A stretch of 64,000 nt of DNA from Rhodopseudomonas infernalis (GTDB lineage: Bacteria; Pseudomonadota; Alphaproteobacteria; Rhizobiales; Xanthobacteraceae), in the NCBI RefSeq assembly GCF_022271405.1, contig NZ_JAJNAL010000013.1, positions 54,460-118,459 of the forward strand, given 5' to 3'. The notes under the pieces were generated by a model. That model did no database searches, was not told the origin of the DNA, and worked only from the letters and a program-made list of their open reading frames with translations. Shown here piece by piece: positions 44,737 through 52,600 of this stretch (the first letter of the stretch is position 1; every line of letters starts with the position of its first letter). Position numbers and translations under genes: made by a program.

Positions 44737-45483
44737 TTACTTCCGGCCCGCGGTGTTCGGCGCGCCGTAGCGGAGATAGCTGAGAATTAGGTCCTCGATA
44801 TGCGCGGTGCGCGCCTTCATGTCTTCTTCGGTCGACAATTTTCGATCCAGCAGATAGGCGAGCGTGTAGCGATTGGAGAGGAAGTGGTAGGCCAGCGCCG
44901 AGATGGAGATGTAGAGCTCGACCGGATCGACGTTGCGGCGGAAGTCGCCGGAGCGCTCGCCCTGCTTCAGCAACTCGCCGATATTCGCCATCAGCCCCGA
45001 ATAGCCGGCCTTGGTCAGCTTCGATTTGCGCAGGTGGCGTCCCTTGTGGAAGTTCTCGGAATTCAGAAGACCGATGAACTCGGGTGAATCGTGCCAGTAT
45101 TTGAAGGTCGACTGCACCAGCTTGCGGACGCCGTCGATTGGCGACGCGACGTCCAGCGGCCACGCCGTCTGATAGGCATGCATGCCCTCATAGGCAGCCT
45201 CGAGCACCGCGATGAACAGTCCTTCTTTGCTGCCGAAATAATGATAGATGAGATTCTTGCTGACCTGCGCGATGCGCATGATGTCGTCGACGCGCGCGCC
45301 GTCGTAGCCCTTCGCCGAGAATTCCTTGGTGGCGACGTGCAGAATGCGCTGCCGCGTCGCGATCTGGCCATGACCGGCGCCGTTGACCGGCTTCACGCGC
45401 GCGCGAGAGGCCTTGGCCGGCGCGGCGGATAGCGCGGATTTACGGACCTTGGTCGTCCGAGCGGAGGTCGAGGCATTGGCCAT
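44737..45483 (-). CDS. TetR-family transcriptional regulator (RutR-like), copy 2
   Basis: 248-aa repressor with an extended basic N-terminal tail (residues 1-40, rich in Lys, Arg and Ala) before the HTH (TRQRILHVATKEFSAKGYDGARVDDIMRIAQVSKNLIYHYFGSKEGLF). The C-terminal YHFLSNRYTLAYLLDRKL parallels copy 1. It is upstream of, and in the same direction as, the RutB-like operon, with an operator-like site just beyond its stop; autoregulation was not apparent, as I see no box in the 45484-45608 gap. The effector is probably a heterocycle or its product. Confidence 0.88.
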   Translation of the reverse strand: MANASTSARTTKVRKSALSAAPAKASRARVKPVNGAGHGQIATRQRILHVATKEFSAKGYDGARVDDIMRIAQVSKNLIYHYFGSKEGLFIAVLEAAYEGMHAYQTAWPLDVASPIDGVRKLVQSTFKYWHDSPEFIGLLNSENFHKGRHLRKSKLTKAGYSGLMANIGELLKQGERSGDFRRNVDPVELYISISALAYHFLSNRYTLAYLLDRKLSTEEDMKARTAHIEDLILSYLRYGAPNTAGRK

Positions 45484-45608
45484 GCGGCAAACTTTCAGAT
45501 GCAGAGTAGGAAGCGCGTAGCATTAGCGCCGGAATCGAGCCGGAACCAGAGCCGATATGCAAGCGGGGCTCGCGATCGGCTCGCTCTTCCACATCTCCGG
45601 GTTCGGAA

Positions 45609-46463
45609 TCACACGGTCGGCGGCGAGGTCTTCTCCTGATGCGGCATGCACAGGCGCTCGACGACTTCGACGATCCAGAAGAAGAACACTCCGAGCACCG
45701 TCAGCGCCACCAGCCCGGCGAACAACAGAGGCGTATTCATGCTGCCGTTGGCGACCATCAGTTGATAGCCGAGGCCGCCATCGCCGCCGACGAATTCGCC
45801 GACCACCGCGCCGACCACCGCCAGCGTGATCGAGATCTTCAACCCGGCGAAGATCGACGGCAGCGCGTTCGGCAGCCGGATCAGCCGGAAAGTGTCGAAC
45901 GACGACAGCCCCATCGACTGCGCCAGATAGATCTTCTCGCGTTCGATCGCGGCCAGGCCCATCACGGTGTTGATCACGATCGGGAAGAACGCGATCAGGA
46001 ACGCGATCAGCACCTTCGGTACCAGGCCAAAGCCGAACCAGATCACGAACAGCGGCGCCACCGCAACCTTCGGCATCGCCTGCGACGAGATCAGGAGCGG
46101 ATAGATCGACTTGGAGAACACCGGCCAGCGAAAGATCGCGAAGGCCAGCGGAATGCCGACGATGATGCTGACCGCGTAGCCAGCCAAGATCTCGACCGAG
46201 GTGATCCAGCTTTCGCGCAACAGCAGATCCCAGTTCTCGATCGTGGCCTGCAGCACGACGCTCGGCGGCGGAAACAGATAGACCGGGACGCCGAACACCC
46301 GCGTCGCGACCTCCCAGAAAACCAGCAGTGTAACCCCAGTCAGGACCGGGTAGATCAACTCGGCGCGGCGGTCACGCTTGCGCCTGGCCCGCGTCTGTTC
46401 CTGAACGCGCTGCTCGATCTGCTCGATGGAGAGCGTGCGGCCCCCGGTCGCCATGTCGACCAT
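45609..46463 (-). CDS. ABC transporter permease (SsuC/TauC type)
   Basis: 284-aa permease with a 40-residue charged cytoplasmic N-terminus (EQRVQEQTRARRKRDRRAE) before the first helix. The coupling motif is YLAQSMGLSSFDTFRLIRLPNALPSIFAG and the branch motif VGEFVGGDGGLGYQLMVANGSMN. ATG at 46463 follows the ATPase stop by 4 bases. It ends the third island importer operon (SBP-ATPase-permease). Confidence 0.91.
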   Translation of the reverse strand: MVDMATGGRTLSIEQIEQRVQEQTRARRKRDRRAELIYPVLTGVTLLVFWEVATRVFGVPVYLFPPPSVVLQATIENWDLLLRESWITSVEILAGYAVSIIVGIPLAFAIFRWPVFSKSIYPLLISSQAMPKVAVAPLFVIWFGFGLVPKVLIAFLIAFFPIVINTVMGLAAIEREKIYLAQSMGLSSFDTFRLIRLPNALPSIFAGLKISITLAVVGAVVGEFVGGDGGLGYQLMVANGSMNTPLLFAGLVALTVLGVFFFWIVEVVERLCMPHQEKTSPPTV

Positions 46464-46467
46464 GCCC

Positions 46468-47271
46468 CTACTCCTTGATGACGCCGCGCGCGAGAAACAC
46501 CTCGAGAATCTCGTGGCTGTAGCGCGCGAACTCGGCGGATTCCCGCATCGCGAGGGTTCGCGGCCGCGGCAGGTCAATATCGATGATGCGGTCGATCTTT
46601 CCCGGGCGCGGCGTCATCACCACGACGCGATCCGACAGAAACACCGCTTCGGCGATGCTGTGGGTGATGAACAGCACCGCCGTCGAGCGCTCGCTGCAGA
46701 TCCGCTGCAGGTCGAGCACCAGTTGATCGCGGGTCAGCGAGTCGAGCGCGCCGAACGGTTCGTCCATTAACAGATGCGGCGGGTCGTGGATCAGCGCGCG
46801 GCAGATCGAAACGCGCTGCTTCATGCCCCCCGACAGAGAGCCGGGATATTTGTTCTCAAAGCCGCCGAGGCCGACGGCGGCGAGCAGCTCCCGCGCGCGC
46901 TTCTCCGCGACCTTCATGTCCATCTTGCGCGCGACCGCCTGCAACATCACGTTCTGCAGCGCGGTCCGCCATTCCAGCAGCACATGGTTCTGAAACACGA
47001 TGCCGAGGTCGGTGCGGGGCCCGTCGACCAGCTTGTCGTCGACCAGCACCCGCCCCTCCGACCGCGACGCGAGACCGGCCGCGATCATCAGCAAGGTGCT
47101 TTTGCCGCAACCGCTCGGCCCGACGATCGAGACGAACTCGCCGCGTCGCTGCTGCAGCGAGACGCGATCGAGCGCCCGTACCGGCCCGTCGTCGCTCGCA
47201 TAGACCTTGCTGAGGTTGTCGACCTCGAGATAGGGGGTGGTGTGCGATGGCGGTGCGACAGCGATGTTCAC
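46468..47271 (-). CDS. ABC transporter ATPase (SsuB/TauB type)
   Basis: 267-aa ATPase. Walker A is GPSGCGKST, signature LSGGMKQR, Walker B HLLMDEPFGALDSL, and the H-loop ITHSIAEAVFLSDRVVVMTPRPG. The start is a GTG at 47271, giving MNIAVAPPSHTTPYLEVDNLSKVY; the longer frame reads through the binding-protein gene. It comes 14 bases after the stop of the binding protein at 47286. Confidence 0.92.
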   Translation of the reverse strand: MNIAVAPPSHTTPYLEVDNLSKVYASDDGPVRALDRVSLQQRRGEFVSIVGPSGCGKSTLLMIAAGLASRSEGRVLVDDKLVDGPRTDLGIVFQNHVLLEWRTALQNVMLQAVARKMDMKVAEKRARELLAAVGLGGFENKYPGSLSGGMKQRVSICRALIHDPPHLLMDEPFGALDSLTRDQLVLDLQRICSERSTAVLFITHSIAEAVFLSDRVVVMTPRPGKIDRIIDIDLPRPRTLAMRESAEFARYSHEILEVFLARGVIKE

Positions 47272-47285
47272 GAAACCCGTCTCCG

Positions 47286-48314
47286 TCAGGCGTTCTGCGG
47301 CGGCACGAATTCGGGCTCCGTCGGCACGAACTCGTTGGTATAGAGCTGCGACGGATCGAGATCGGTGGTCACGCCGCCATAGGCCTTGAGCGTTTCCACC
47401 GTCGCCCTCCAATCCTCCGGCGCAATCCATCCCAGCGGCTTGTCTTTCGTGGTCGGCGTCACCCAGGTCCGCCAGGACAATTCCGCTTCCCGCTTAGTGA
47501 TCGCAGGATCGCTGGCTTCCTGATACTTCTTGATGATCTGAGCCGTCTCGTCGAGATTCTGTCGGCCATACAGAAAACCCTTCAAGGTCGCCCGGACGAA
47601 GGCGGCGACCAGCGGCTTGTCTGACAGCGTATCCTGATGGACGATAATGCCGTTACTTACTGCGTTAACGCCGTGATCGGCGTACCAGAACGTTCGCGCC
47701 TTCTTGTTGCCGCGGATCTCGATGCTCGGAACCCAGCCTTGGGCGAAGCCGGCGATTGCATCGACCTTGCCCGAGATCAGCGCCGGCACTGCGCCCGCAG
47801 CATCGACATTGATGACCTTGATCTGTGACAGCTGCAGCCCCGCGCCATTGACGAAGGCCGGCCATTGCTGAAATTGCGCGGAGCCGGTCGGAATGCCGAT
47901 GCTCTTGCCGATCAGATCTTTCGGCTGTTGGATCGAGGATTCGTCGAGCACGATCACGGCCGTCGGCGTGCGACGGAACACCGCGCCGACCATCGTCAGG
48001 CGCATGCCCTTGGAGACGCTATTGCCGACCACGAATCCGTCCGCGAAGCCGAACATCGACGCCTTGTTCGCCACGATCTGTGCGGTTCCGCCCGAGCCCT
48101 TGCCTTGACTCAGCGCGACGTCGAGACCCGCCTCGGCGTAGAAACCCTTTTCTTTCGCGACTGCGAAGCCGCAATTCGGCCCCTGATGCAGCCAGTCGGT
48201 CAGGCACGTTACCGGGCGCAGCGTCTGTGCGCGAAGAATGCCGGGCGCGGCCATCGTCGTACCTGCCGCAAGCGCCAAAAAGCCGCGGCGCGTAGTATCC
48301 ATCGGCATCGACAT
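47286..48314 (-). CDS. ABC transporter substrate-binding protein (NMT1/THI5-like)
   Basis: 342-aa periplasmic binding protein with a twin-arginine signal (TTRRGFLALAAGTTMAAPGILRA). The mature part TDWLHQGPNCGFAVAKEKGFYAEAGLDVALSQGKGSGGTAQIV and the late GWIAPEDWRATVETLKAYGGVTTDL match the orphan binding protein at 36307 block by block. ATG at 48314 and at 48308 are both possible, with GAGGGAGGG just upstream. It heads the SBP-ATPase-permease operon under a box at 48371-48386. Confidence 0.91.
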   Translation of the reverse strand: MSMPMDTTRRGFLALAAGTTMAAPGILRAQTLRPVTCLTDWLHQGPNCGFAVAKEKGFYAEAGLDVALSQGKGSGGTAQIVANKASMFGFADGFVVGNSVSKGMRLTMVGAVFRRTPTAVIVLDESSIQQPKDLIGKSIGIPTGSAQFQQWPAFVNGAGLQLSQIKVINVDAAGAVPALISGKVDAIAGFAQGWVPSIEIRGNKKARTFWYADHGVNAVSNGIIVHQDTLSDKPLVAAFVRATLKGFLYGRQNLDETAQIIKKYQEASDPAITKREAELSWRTWVTPTTKDKPLGWIAPEDWRATVETLKAYGGVTTDLDPSQLYTNEFVPTEPEFVPPQNA

Positions 48315-48370
48315 CCCTCCCTCGACAAAACATTTGCAAAATTTCCCCCGATCGCGAATGAATGTCAATA

Positions 48371-48386
48371 TTAACTAACTAGTCAG
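48371..48386. promoter_or_regulatory. Operator-like site between the third importer operon and SDR
   Basis: TTAACTAACTAGTCAG matches the inverse reading of the 35514 box (TTGACTAACTAGTCAA) at 14 of 16 positions. It is 57 bases upstream of the binding-protein start at 48314 and 80 bases upstream of the SDR start at 48466, so it may control both. Confidence 0.6.
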
Positions 48387-48465
48387 TGCACATTCGACCT
48401 GCATAGCCTGCTCAATTGTGCAGCGGCTTGCCGAGCGATGATGCACACAGGACCTGTCAGGTAGG

Positions 48466-49275
48466 ATGGAGATGGATACTTCGCTGGACGGACGAGTCGC
48501 TCTCATCACCGGGGCGGGACGCGGCATCGGCGCCGCCATCGCAAGCCGGCTCGCGGATGCAGGCGCGCTGGTGTATCTCGCCGACAAGGATCCCGCGCGT
48601 GCAGAAACTCAGACCGCCGAGATCAGCGCACGCGGCGGCAAAGCACGCTCCGCAATGCTCGATGTCTGCGACGCTGATCGCTGGCAGGCCGTCGTCTCGG
48701 ACATCGAACGAAGCACCGGCCGCCTCGACATCCTCGTCAACAATGCCGGTCTTGCGGTCTCCAAATCCGTCGAAGACACCACGGTCGACGATTGGCGCCT
48801 GCTGATGCGGATCAACCTGGAGGGTCCGTTCGTGGGGACCAAAGCGGTTCTGCCGCTGATGAAAACGACCGCGCTCCAGACACCGTTCGGCGGCTCGATC
48901 GTCAATGTCAGTTCGATTTCCGGCATCGTCGGCACGGCGAATCTGTCGTGCTACGCAGCGACCAAAGGCGGCCTTCGTTACTTCAGCAGGAGCGCGGCGC
49001 TGGAATTCGCCAGGGCCGGATATCGCATCCGCGTCAATACGATTCATCCGGGACTGACCGAGGGCGCGTCCTCGACCGTGCTGTTCGAGGGCAGCGTCGC
49101 ATCCGGCGCCTGCGCCGACCTCGAAGAAGCCGAGCGGATGTGGACCAGCCGTTATCCGGTCAACCGCATGGCCCGCCCGATCGACATCGCCGCGGGCGTT
49201 CTGTTTCTGGCCAGCGACGACTCGAATTTCATGACCGGCACCGAACTGATCATGGACGGCGGCCTGACTGCGTGA
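48466..49275 (+). CDS. SDR family oxidoreductase
   Basis: 269-aa short-chain dehydrogenase. The cofactor motif TGAGRGIG is at residues 15-22, NNAG near 90, and the catalytic pair is in CYAATKGGL with Ser in NVSSISG. The C-terminal SDDSNFMTGTELIMDGGLTA is standard. The Asp in LADKDPAR after the second strand favours NAD over NADP. The ATG at 48466 is followed two codons later by another ATG (48472). It is the last recognisable catabolic gene of the island. The substrate is not predictable; the FabG-like fold suggests a cyclic or acyl alcohol. Confidence 0.9.
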   Translation: MEMDTSLDGRVALITGAGRGIGAAIASRLADAGALVYLADKDPARAETQTAEISARGGKARSAMLDVCDADRWQAVVSDIERSTGRLDILVNNAGLAVSKSVEDTTVDDWRLLMRINLEGPFVGTKAVLPLMKTTALQTPFGGSIVNVSSISGIVGTANLSCYAATKGGLRYFSRSAALEFARAGYRIRVNTIHPGLTEGASSTVLFEGSVASGACADLEEAERMWTSRYPVNRMARPIDIAAGVLFLASDDSNFMTGTELIMDGGLTA

Positions 49276-49339
49276 TCCAAACTTGAGGCAGATGTCGAGC
49301 GCGATGACACCCTTGTGCAATTAGCAAACTTGTTGCGCT

Positions 49340-49633
49340 TTGCATGGCCAACTGTCTACGTCCGCTCTGCGAGCTCGATCAGTCGAGCAAATCTACGGTC
49401 TCATCCAGAACACTCACCCTGTGAACTGGACGCGTTGGCGCGACATGGTCGTCGCCAATGACAAGGGGCACGCTGCCGCCTTGCGCGAGTTCGGGGCGAG
49501 CCCGAGCGACATTCGTTCCATTGGCGACGCTGACCGGGCGGCACAGGGGATCAGCGAGGAGATCGAGCAGAAGTCGCGTCGCGCTGTTGCGAATGGACGC
49601 ATGGTCGGAACGTTCCGGCTGCGCCGACGGTGA
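49340..49633 (+). CDS. Unassigned small protein near the island edge
   Basis: A 97-codon frame from a TTG start. The middle part reads SVEQIYGLIQNTHPVNWTRW and DKGHAAALREFGASPSDIRSIGDADRAAQ, which has protein-like composition, but I do not recognise a family. The C-terminal residues VGTFRLRRR look like a run-off end. A minus-strand frame (49551-49748) overlaps its 3' part and starts with an ATG coupled to a preceding short frame, so this short stretch may hold the cut ends of two former genes. It could be debris of the mobile element next to the tRNA. Confidence 0.28.
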   Translation: MHGQLSTSALRARSVEQIYGLIQNTHPVNWTRWRDMVVANDKGHAAALREFGASPSDIRSIGDADRAAQGISEEIEQKSRRAVANGRMVGTFRLRRR

Positions 49634-49856
49634 CACTGGTCGCGGCCTCGATCACGCGAGTAACGCCGGCTGCAGGGTTGACTGTGCCCGCAGGAACGGC
49701 GCCGTTGGCGGGCACATCCGCGGCAGCGATCCACATCGACCCGCACATCAGCCGACCTCCAAAATCAGCGGCGGATCGCCGCTGAGCTTCGGCATCCGCA
49801 GTACGGTCCCGAAGCCCACCAGCGAGGAGAGTAATTTCAGGAACTTACGGGGAATT

Positions 49857-49933
49857 TGGTAGCGGGAGAGGGACTCGAACCCCCGACCCCAGGATTATGA
49901 TTCCCGTGCTCTAACCAGCTGAGCTACCCCGCC
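49857..49933 (-). tRNA. tRNA-Met (CAT), elongator type
   Basis: 77-nt tRNA with an encoded CCA end (49857-49859 with discriminator A at 49860). Acceptor GGCGGGG pairs with TCCCGCT (G-U at both ends), the D-arm is GCTCAG...GAGC, the anticodon stem is CGGGA/TCCTG with loop ATCATAA (anticodon CAT), and the T-arm is GGGGG-TTCGAGT-CCCTC. The loop context AT-CAT-AA is typical of elongator Met rather than initiator; a tRNA-Ile2 needing lysidine is less likely. Its 3' 21 bases recur at 13839-13859. Confidence 0.95.
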
Positions 49934-50043
49934 ACAGCGAACCTGCGGTGTCGTGAACGACACCGGTGCGAACGCGCGGCGATATAAAGAGCCGGGCGCC
50001 TCGCTGTCAAGCAATCGCAGCCCGCTTGTTGCCGCGCAGATCC

Positions 50044-50388
50044 TTATTTCGGTTGGACATTCTGATCGCCGCCCGGCGAGCCCGGTGGCGGAATCACACG
50101 CATCGTTCCGATGTTCGGCGGCGGCGCGTGCATTTCGGGGTCAACGCCGGCGGGCGGGCACAGCACCCCGTCAGAACGAGCCAGCTTATCGCCGAGCGGC
50201 TCCTGGGTCTGGCCGGTTGTGGCTCCAGGTGCCGCGGGATTGGGGGGATTCATCCGAGCTGCGCCCGGCGGACATTGTGTGGCTTGCGCTGGAGCCGGGA
50301 CGGCGGGCGTCTTGGGCGGAGCCTGCGCCAGCGCCGGAGCTGACGCCAGCACCGCACAGCCGATTGCGAGTGCGATTTTCCTGGTCAT
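50044..50388 (-). CDS. Proline-rich secreted protein of unknown function
   Basis: 114-aa protein with a clear Sec signal (MTRKIALAIGCAVLASAPALAQA, cleavage after ALA near residue 21). The mature chain is rich in Pro, Ala and Gly with one Cys pair (QCPPGAARMNP and VLCPPAGVDPE). No catalytic domain is visible; it is likely periplasmic or extracellular. It lies between tRNA-Met and the methyltransferase and runs in the same direction as pmtA, 41 bases downstream of it. The ATG at 50388 is the only start giving an intact signal sequence. Confidence 0.65.
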   Translation of the reverse strand: MTRKIALAIGCAVLASAPALAQAPPKTPAVPAPAQATQCPPGAARMNPPNPAAPGATTGQTQEPLGDKLARSDGVLCPPAGVDPEMHAPPPNIGTMRVIPPPGSPGGDQNVQPK

Positions 50389-50429
50389 GCACGACAACCA
50401 TTCGGCCGTCGCGCAGTTCCGAATTCGGC

Positions 50430-51068
50430 TTAGAGCTTGCGATAGCGGATCAGCGAGAAATGCCCCATCGGCGGCATCGGACGCCGCTCGGCGAGTTCCA
50501 CCCCGCCGTGGCGCTTGGCCCAGTTCACCAGCCGCGCCCACGGAAACTCAGGACGCCAGCCGAGCCGTCGAGCCAGCGGCGCGAACGCGAGCTCGAACAC
50601 TTTGCGCGGCCCGCTTTCGGCGCCAATATGATTCACCAGGATCAGCTCGCCGCCCGGCTTCAGCACACGGACGAAATCGTCGAGCGTCGCTTCCGGATCC
50701 GGCACCGCGGTGATCACGTATTGCGCCACGACCGCATCGAAGAAGCCGTCGGGGAACGCAAGGTTCTTCGCGTCCATCACGGCCAGCGTCTCGACATTCG
50801 TGAGATTCAGCGTGCGGACGCGCTCGTGCGCGCGGCGCAGCATCGGCTCGGAAATATCGACGCCGCACAGCTTCGTGGTCGGCGAGTAATCCGACAGCGA
50901 CAGACCGGTGCCGACGCCAACGTCGAGCACGCGGCCGCCGATCGCATCCGCCACCGCGATGGTCGATTGCCGCCCGCTGTCGAACACCTTGCCGAACACC
51001 ATGTCGTAGATCGGCGCCCAGCGCGCATACGCCTTGGCGACGCCTGCGCGATCGATATCGTTCCCCAT
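50430..51068 (-). CDS. pmtA: Phosphatidylethanolamine N-methyltransferase (PmtA-like)
   Basis: 212-aa SAM-dependent methyltransferase. AYARWAPIYDMVFGKVF at the N-terminus is the hallmark of rhizobial PmtA, and the SAM motif VLDVGVGTGLSL is near residues 47-58. Post motifs DAKNLAFPDGFFDAVVAQYVITAVPDP and LKPGGELILVNHIGAE follow. It would methylate phosphatidylethanolamine towards phosphatidylcholine at the membrane surface. A ubiquinone-type methyltransferase is the alternative, but the N-terminal motif favours PmtA. It begins 17 bases after the mnmA stop, so they are probably co-transcribed. Confidence 0.85.
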   Translation of the reverse strand: MGNDIDRAGVAKAYARWAPIYDMVFGKVFDSGRQSTIAVADAIGGRVLDVGVGTGLSLSDYSPTTKLCGVDISEPMLRRAHERVRTLNLTNVETLAVMDAKNLAFPDGFFDAVVAQYVITAVPDPEATLDDFVRVLKPGGELILVNHIGAESGPRKVFELAFAPLARRLGWRPEFPWARLVNWAKRHGGVELAERRPMPPMGHFSLIRYRKL

Positions 51069-51085
51069 GCCCTGCCCCGAAACCC

Positions 51086-52294
51086 CTAGCCGCGTATCGC
51101 CGCAAGCGCCGGCGAAATAGCGGCTTCGCGCGCGCTGTCTCCGACCGCGCGCGGCGCGGCGCTCTTGATGAACCCGCCACCGAGCACGCGCGCCTGACCT
51201 TCGGCCGCGTCGTAGAATACACAGGCCTGTCCGGGCGAGACGCCTTCTTCGCCCGCGACCAGCTCGACTTCGTAGCCGCCCTGGACTGCGCGCAGCCACG
51301 CCGGCTGCGGCGCCCGGGTCGAGCGCACGCGCACGAACAGTTCGAGGCCGTCGCCGATCGCCTGATCGAGCGCACCGTCGCCGATCCAATTGACGTCGCG
51401 CAGCACAATTCGCTCCATCCGCAGCGCCTCGCGCGGACCAACCACGACGCGCCGGGTGGCGGCATCGAGACGCAGCACATACAACGGCGCGCGCGACGCG
51501 ATGCCGAGCCCGCGGCGCTGGCCGACGGTGAAATGCACAATGCCCGGATGGCTGCCGAGCACGCGGCCGTTGAGGTCGACGATGTCGCCCGGCTCCAATG
51601 CGTTCGGCTTCAGCCGCTCGACGATATCGGTGTAGCGGCCCGTCGGCACGAAACAGATGTCCTGGCTATCGTGCTTGTCGGCGACCGACAGGCCGGACTG
51701 CCGCGCCAGCTCGCGGGTCTGCGGCTTGGTCATGTCGCCGAGCGGGAAGCGCAGGAAGTCGAGCTGCTCGCGGGTGGTGGCGAACAGGAAGTAACTTTGG
51801 TCGCGGTCGCGATCGGCAGCGCAGATCAGCGCGCGCGAGCCGTCCGGCAGACGGCGCGACGATACATAGTGACCGGTCGCCAGCGCCGAAGCGCCGAGTT
51901 CGCGCGCGGTGGCCAGCAGATCGCGAAACTTCACCGAACGATTGCATTCGATGCACGGCACCGGCGTTTCGCCCGAGGCGTAGCTGTCGGCAAAGCTGTC
52001 GATCACCGACTCGCGGAACTTGCTTTCATAATCGAGCACGTAGTGCGGAATGCCGATGCGCTCGGCCACCATGCGGGCGTCGTGGATGTCCTGGCCGGCG
52101 CAGCAGGCGCCCTTGCGGTGCATCGCGGCGCCGTGGTCGTAGAGCTGCAGGGTGATGCCGACGACGTCATAGCCCTGCGACTTCAGCAGCGCGGCAGTGG
52201 CGGAGGAATCCACCCCGCCAGACATCGCAACCACCACGCGGGTATCCTGCGGGCGGCCTTCCAGATCCAGGCTATTGAGCATGCTGTCAGTCAT
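51086..52294 (-). CDS. mnmA: tRNA-specific 2-thiouridylase MnmA
   Basis: 402-aa enzyme that thiolates U34 of Lys, Glu and Gln tRNAs. The ATP-pyrophosphatase P-loop [12 protein letters not shown] is at residues about 23-34. Catalytic cysteines lie in [14 protein letters not shown] and [22 protein letters not shown] and VGQRRGLGI are conserved in all MnmA. The C-terminal beta-barrel ends [15 protein letters not shown]. The length is somewhat longer than in E. coli because of the C-terminal tail. ATG at 52294 is preferred; 52282 is possible. Confidence 0.95.
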   Translation of the reverse strand: MTDSMLNSLDLEGRPQDTRVVVAMSGGVDSSATAALLKSQGYDVVGITLQLYDHGAAMHRKGACCAGQDIHDARMVAERIGIPHYVLDYESKFRESVIDSFADSYASGETPVPCIECNRSVKFRDLLATARELGASALATGHYVSSRRLPDGSRALICAADRDRDQSYFLFATTREQLDFLRFPLGDMTKPQTRELARQSGLSVADKHDSQDICFVPTGRYTDIVERLKPNALEPGDIVDLNGRVLGSHPGIVHFTVGQRRGLGIASRAPLYVLRLDAATRRVVVGPREALRMERIVLRDVNWIGDGALDQAIGDGLELFVRVRSTRAPQPAWLRAVQGGYEVELVAGEEGVSPGQACVFYDAAEGQARVLGGGFIKSAAPRAVGDSAREAAISPALAAIRG

Positions 52295-52600
52295 ACGCTG
52301 CGGTCGCGCGGCGTGCCGCAGCGACCATTCCTTCCGCCTGTTCCGGAGGTGGTGAAGCCGGACTCCGCAAACCTCGATGGTGCCGGCCTTTAATATAGGT
52401 GGCCTTCCAGAGGCGCAATGCGCCGGCTCGGCGATTGCGGTCTGGCTGGGGCAATTCTTGCCGGGCCGGCAGAAAGCGCGTGGCGCGGCGGCCACGACAG
52501 GCCCCCATCCAAGTCGTATCCGACTGAATCTATTTAACTATTTCTTGCCGCGCCGGCTGGCCCGCTCCTTGCTGAGAGAAACGCGGAACAGTGTGAGAGC
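52295..52600. other. 306-nt intergenic region between mnmA and fliK
   Basis: This gap separates the divergent mnmA and fliK genes. It includes a TTTAATATAGG stretch at about 52390-52400 and an AT-rich TATTTAACTATTTCTTG stretch at about 52531-52547, both plausible promoter elements. I see no gene or RNA in it. Confidence 0.5.

Larger units (their letters stand above)
13839..49880. mobile_element. Putative genomic island bounded by tRNA-Met 3'-end direct repeats
   Basis: The interval runs from a 21-nt fragment of the tRNA-Met 3' end (13839-13859) to the same sequence within intact tRNA-Met (49860-49880). Both copies have the same orientation, as expected of attL and attR after integration at a tRNA 3' end. 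Contents are all accessory: catabolic enzymes, importers and TetR regulators sharing one operator type that I did not see outside. A truncated istB lies at the left end and short unassigned frames lie next to the tRNA. No integrase was found, so the element would now be immobile or is not an integrative element. An alternative is chance: the 3' T-arm sequence is shared by several alphaproteobacterial tRNAs. Confidence 0.55.

Noticed and set aside
49551..49748. Minus-strand 65-codon frame MCGSMWIAAADVPANG...
   Set aside because: It has a ribosome-binding site and a coupled partner but no family match, and it overlaps a plus-strand frame. It is kept only as part of the island-edge finding.
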